Assembly: GCA_965249835.1 (NCBI GenBank)
Contig: CBDFMY010000003.1
Location: 992,001 to 1,056,000, forward strand
Length of the DNA: 64,000 nucleotides
Source: JAHRAW01 sp965249835
GTDB taxonomy: Bacteria; Pseudomonadota; Gammaproteobacteria; Arenicellales; Poriferihabitantaceae
Reading direction: 5' to 3'
Shown here: piece after piece, positions 62,882 through 64,000 of the stretch
Layout: each line of letters starts with the position of its first letter
Position numbering within the stretch: position 1 is the stretch's first letter
Made by a program: the position numbers and the translations under genes
The notes under the pieces: model-generated
Told to the model about the DNA's origin: nothing
The model's database searches: none
Seen by the model: only the letters and a program-made list of their open reading frames with translations

Positions 62882-63681
62882 TGGCGACACCGCCCGGCAC
62901 CGGGGAGCGATTGCATAAGCACCTCGCTGATTTGGGGGTGGAGTCACGCCGCACCATCGAGCGTTGGATCGAACAGGGAAAAATAAAAGTGGACGGACGC
63001 GTTGCGCAACTCGGCGACCAACTCCAACCCGGCAGTCGTATCACGGTGCACGGTCGCCCGATTAAAGCAAAACCCATATCCCGCCAACCCCGCGTTATTC
63101 TTTACCACAAACCCGAAGGCGAAATCAGCACGCGCAAGGATCCGGAGCAGCGTCCCACGGTGTATCAAAACCTGCCCAAACTCAAAGGCGAGCGATGGGT
63201 TGCGGTGGGTCGTCTCGACATCAACACCTGCGGGCTGATTCTTTTCACCAACGATGGCGAACTGGCCAATCGTCTGATGCATCCGCGATTCGGCATGGAA
63301 CGGGAATACCTTTGCCGGGTTTATGGGCGGGTGAATGCGGATGCGTTACAACGATTGGAAAAAGGGATTGTGCTTGATGGCAAGCGCGTTCGATTTCAGC
63401 GAGTGCGGCAACAAAGGCGCGGCAACAACGAAAACCAAAGCCGCAACAGTTGGTATTCGGTGGTGATTAGCGAGGGGAAATACCGCGAGGTGCGGCGGAT
63501 GTGGGCGGCGGTGGGTTGCCAACTGAGTCGCTTGATGCGAGTGCGTTATGGCGATGTGGTTTTACCAAAAACCTTGAAGCCGGGGCAGTGGGTGGAATTA
63601 AAACCAACTGCGGTTGCCGGGTTGTTGCACGCGCCTAACTCATCAGCAGATAAAAAGGAATTACCAGCGCCGCGTAAATAA
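62881..63681 (+). CDS. rluB: 23S rRNA pseudouridine synthase RluB-like
   Basis: A pseudouridine synthase of the RsuA/RluB/RluE/RluF group acting on large-subunit rRNA. The 266 residues begin with an S4 RNA-binding domain (RLHKHLADLGVESRR) and the catalytic Asp is in GRLDINTCGLILFTNDG. Its stop-start overlap with scpB (TGATG) places it in the trpS-scpA-scpB-rluB operon, the order known from gammaproteobacteria. Confidence 0.92.
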   Translation: MATPPGTGERLHKHLADLGVESRRTIERWIEQGKIKVDGRVAQLGDQLQPGSRITVHGRPIKAKPISRQPRVILYHKPEGEISTRKDPEQRPTVYQNLPKLKGERWVAVGRLDINTCGLILFTNDGELANRLMHPRFGMEREYLCRVYGRVNADALQRLEKGIVLDGKRVRFQRVRQQRRGNNENQSRNSWYSVVISEGKYREVRRMWAAVGCQLSRLMRVRYGDVVLPKTLKPGQWVELKPTAVAGLLHAPNSSADKKELPAPRK

Positions 63682-64000
63682 GTGGGGCATACAACAGCGA
63701 GCGTCGTATCAACCACGTTTGGTGCGTGTTGTCGATGGCAGTGTCATCGCTTCGGGCGATGGACAAGGTCAGCAGAATAATCGGAAGCGACATAAAAACC
63801 GCGTGTCCGGCACTACTGTTTTGCAACGCGGCAAACACCAGTTGTTGATCAAAATAAATTCCGGTCTCGCTTAGCAACGACATGAACAATACATTGCCGC
63901 CGACATTGGAGCCGGTGGTGTAGCCGCTTAACATTCCGAGTAGCGGAGAAATGAATGTGATTTCCGACAATTGCAGATTGATGATTCGGGATGCGATGTC
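63635..64000 (-). CDS. C-terminal part of a lactate-permease-like membrane protein (runs off the window)
   Basis: The minus-strand frame is open from the window edge to the stop at 63635, 121 residues visible. It reads ISPLLGMLSGYTTGSNVGGN and further hydrophobic segments, with LIYAALVIPFYLLMS at the end. The TGSN motif within a membrane segment resembles the C-terminus of L-lactate permeases (LldP family). It overlaps the rluB 3' end by 47 bases, convergent. The family call is moderate because most of the gene is missing. Confidence 0.55.
   Translation of the reverse strand, partial: DIASRIINLQLSEITFISPLLGMLSGYTTGSNVGGNVLFMSLLSETGIYFDQQLVFAALQNSSAGHAVFMSLPIILLTLSIARSDDTAIDNTHQTWLIRRSLLYAPLIYAALVIPFYLLMS

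Overview
The window looks like a chromosome segment of a gammaproteobacterium, probably marine or host-associated. The core gene order points there: erpA, grpE-dnaK-dnaJ, tsaB, a ypjD-like gene divergent from ffh, ilvB-ilvH-ilvC with psd-pssA-leuA, pcnB, trpS-scpA-scpB-rluB. The core genes are G+C-rich and undamaged. Between them sit A+T-richer accessory blocks with restriction-modification (RM) genes, ATPase pairs, an insertion sequence and many short dispersed repeats. The assignment to a class is inferred from gene content and order; no rRNA gene is present.

Layout. 0.15-2.4 kb: a class III aminotransferase and a BKACE-family enzyme. 2.4-3.1 kb: a repeat-filled gap. 3.1-4.0 kb: a deacetylase of the HDAC/AcuC family. 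4.0-9.1 kb: a decaying type I RM-like locus (hsdM with a nuclease-like N-terminus, rhuM, a frameshifted REP-associated transposase, a twice-frameshifted hsdS). 9.1-17.8 kb, minus strand: a sulfonate operon in which suyA-suyB, a three-part TRAP transporter and hpsN-hpsO-hpsP together fit import of 2,3-dihydroxypropane-1-sulfonate, its oxidation to sulfolactate and cleavage to pyruvate and sulfite. 17.8-24.3 kb: repeats, a Sel1-repeat/trypsin-like protein, DUF2971, a class I amidotransferase, DUF488 and a GMC oxidoreductase. 24.5-33.9 kb: core genes from erpA to ffh.

34.0-46.0 kb is a modular defence-type island between ffh and ilvB. It has a type III RM locus with an OLD-like ATPase/TOPRIM gene between mod and res, an AAA_15-type ATPase with a small coupled partner, and an AlbA_2/ParA-type pair. 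Two module edges carry direct repeats: a copy of the ffh 3' end at the far side of the type III module, and a perfect 33-bp repeat on both sides of the AlbA_2/ParA pair. 46.1-54.7 kb: branched-chain amino acid and phospholipid genes, with a type II RM pair inserted between ilvC and psd and a leucine-codon-rich leader ORF before leuA. 54.7-57.2 kb: a family 4 uracil-DNA glycosylase and a small membrane-protein gene split by an IS4-family element with intact ends and a 9-bp target duplication. 57.2-57.8 kb: repeats and tRNA-Glu(CTC). 58.0-63.7 kb: pcnB, a YciO/Sua5-family gene, trpS, scpA, scpB, rluB. The window ends inside a lactate-permease-like gene.

Strongest candidates for undescribed biology: the two ATPase gene pairs at 41.6-45.9 kb with their repeat-bounded modularity, the mod-OLD-res arrangement with an apparent ATT start, and the Sel1-trypsin fusion. 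All function calls come from reading motifs by eye; no database search was run.
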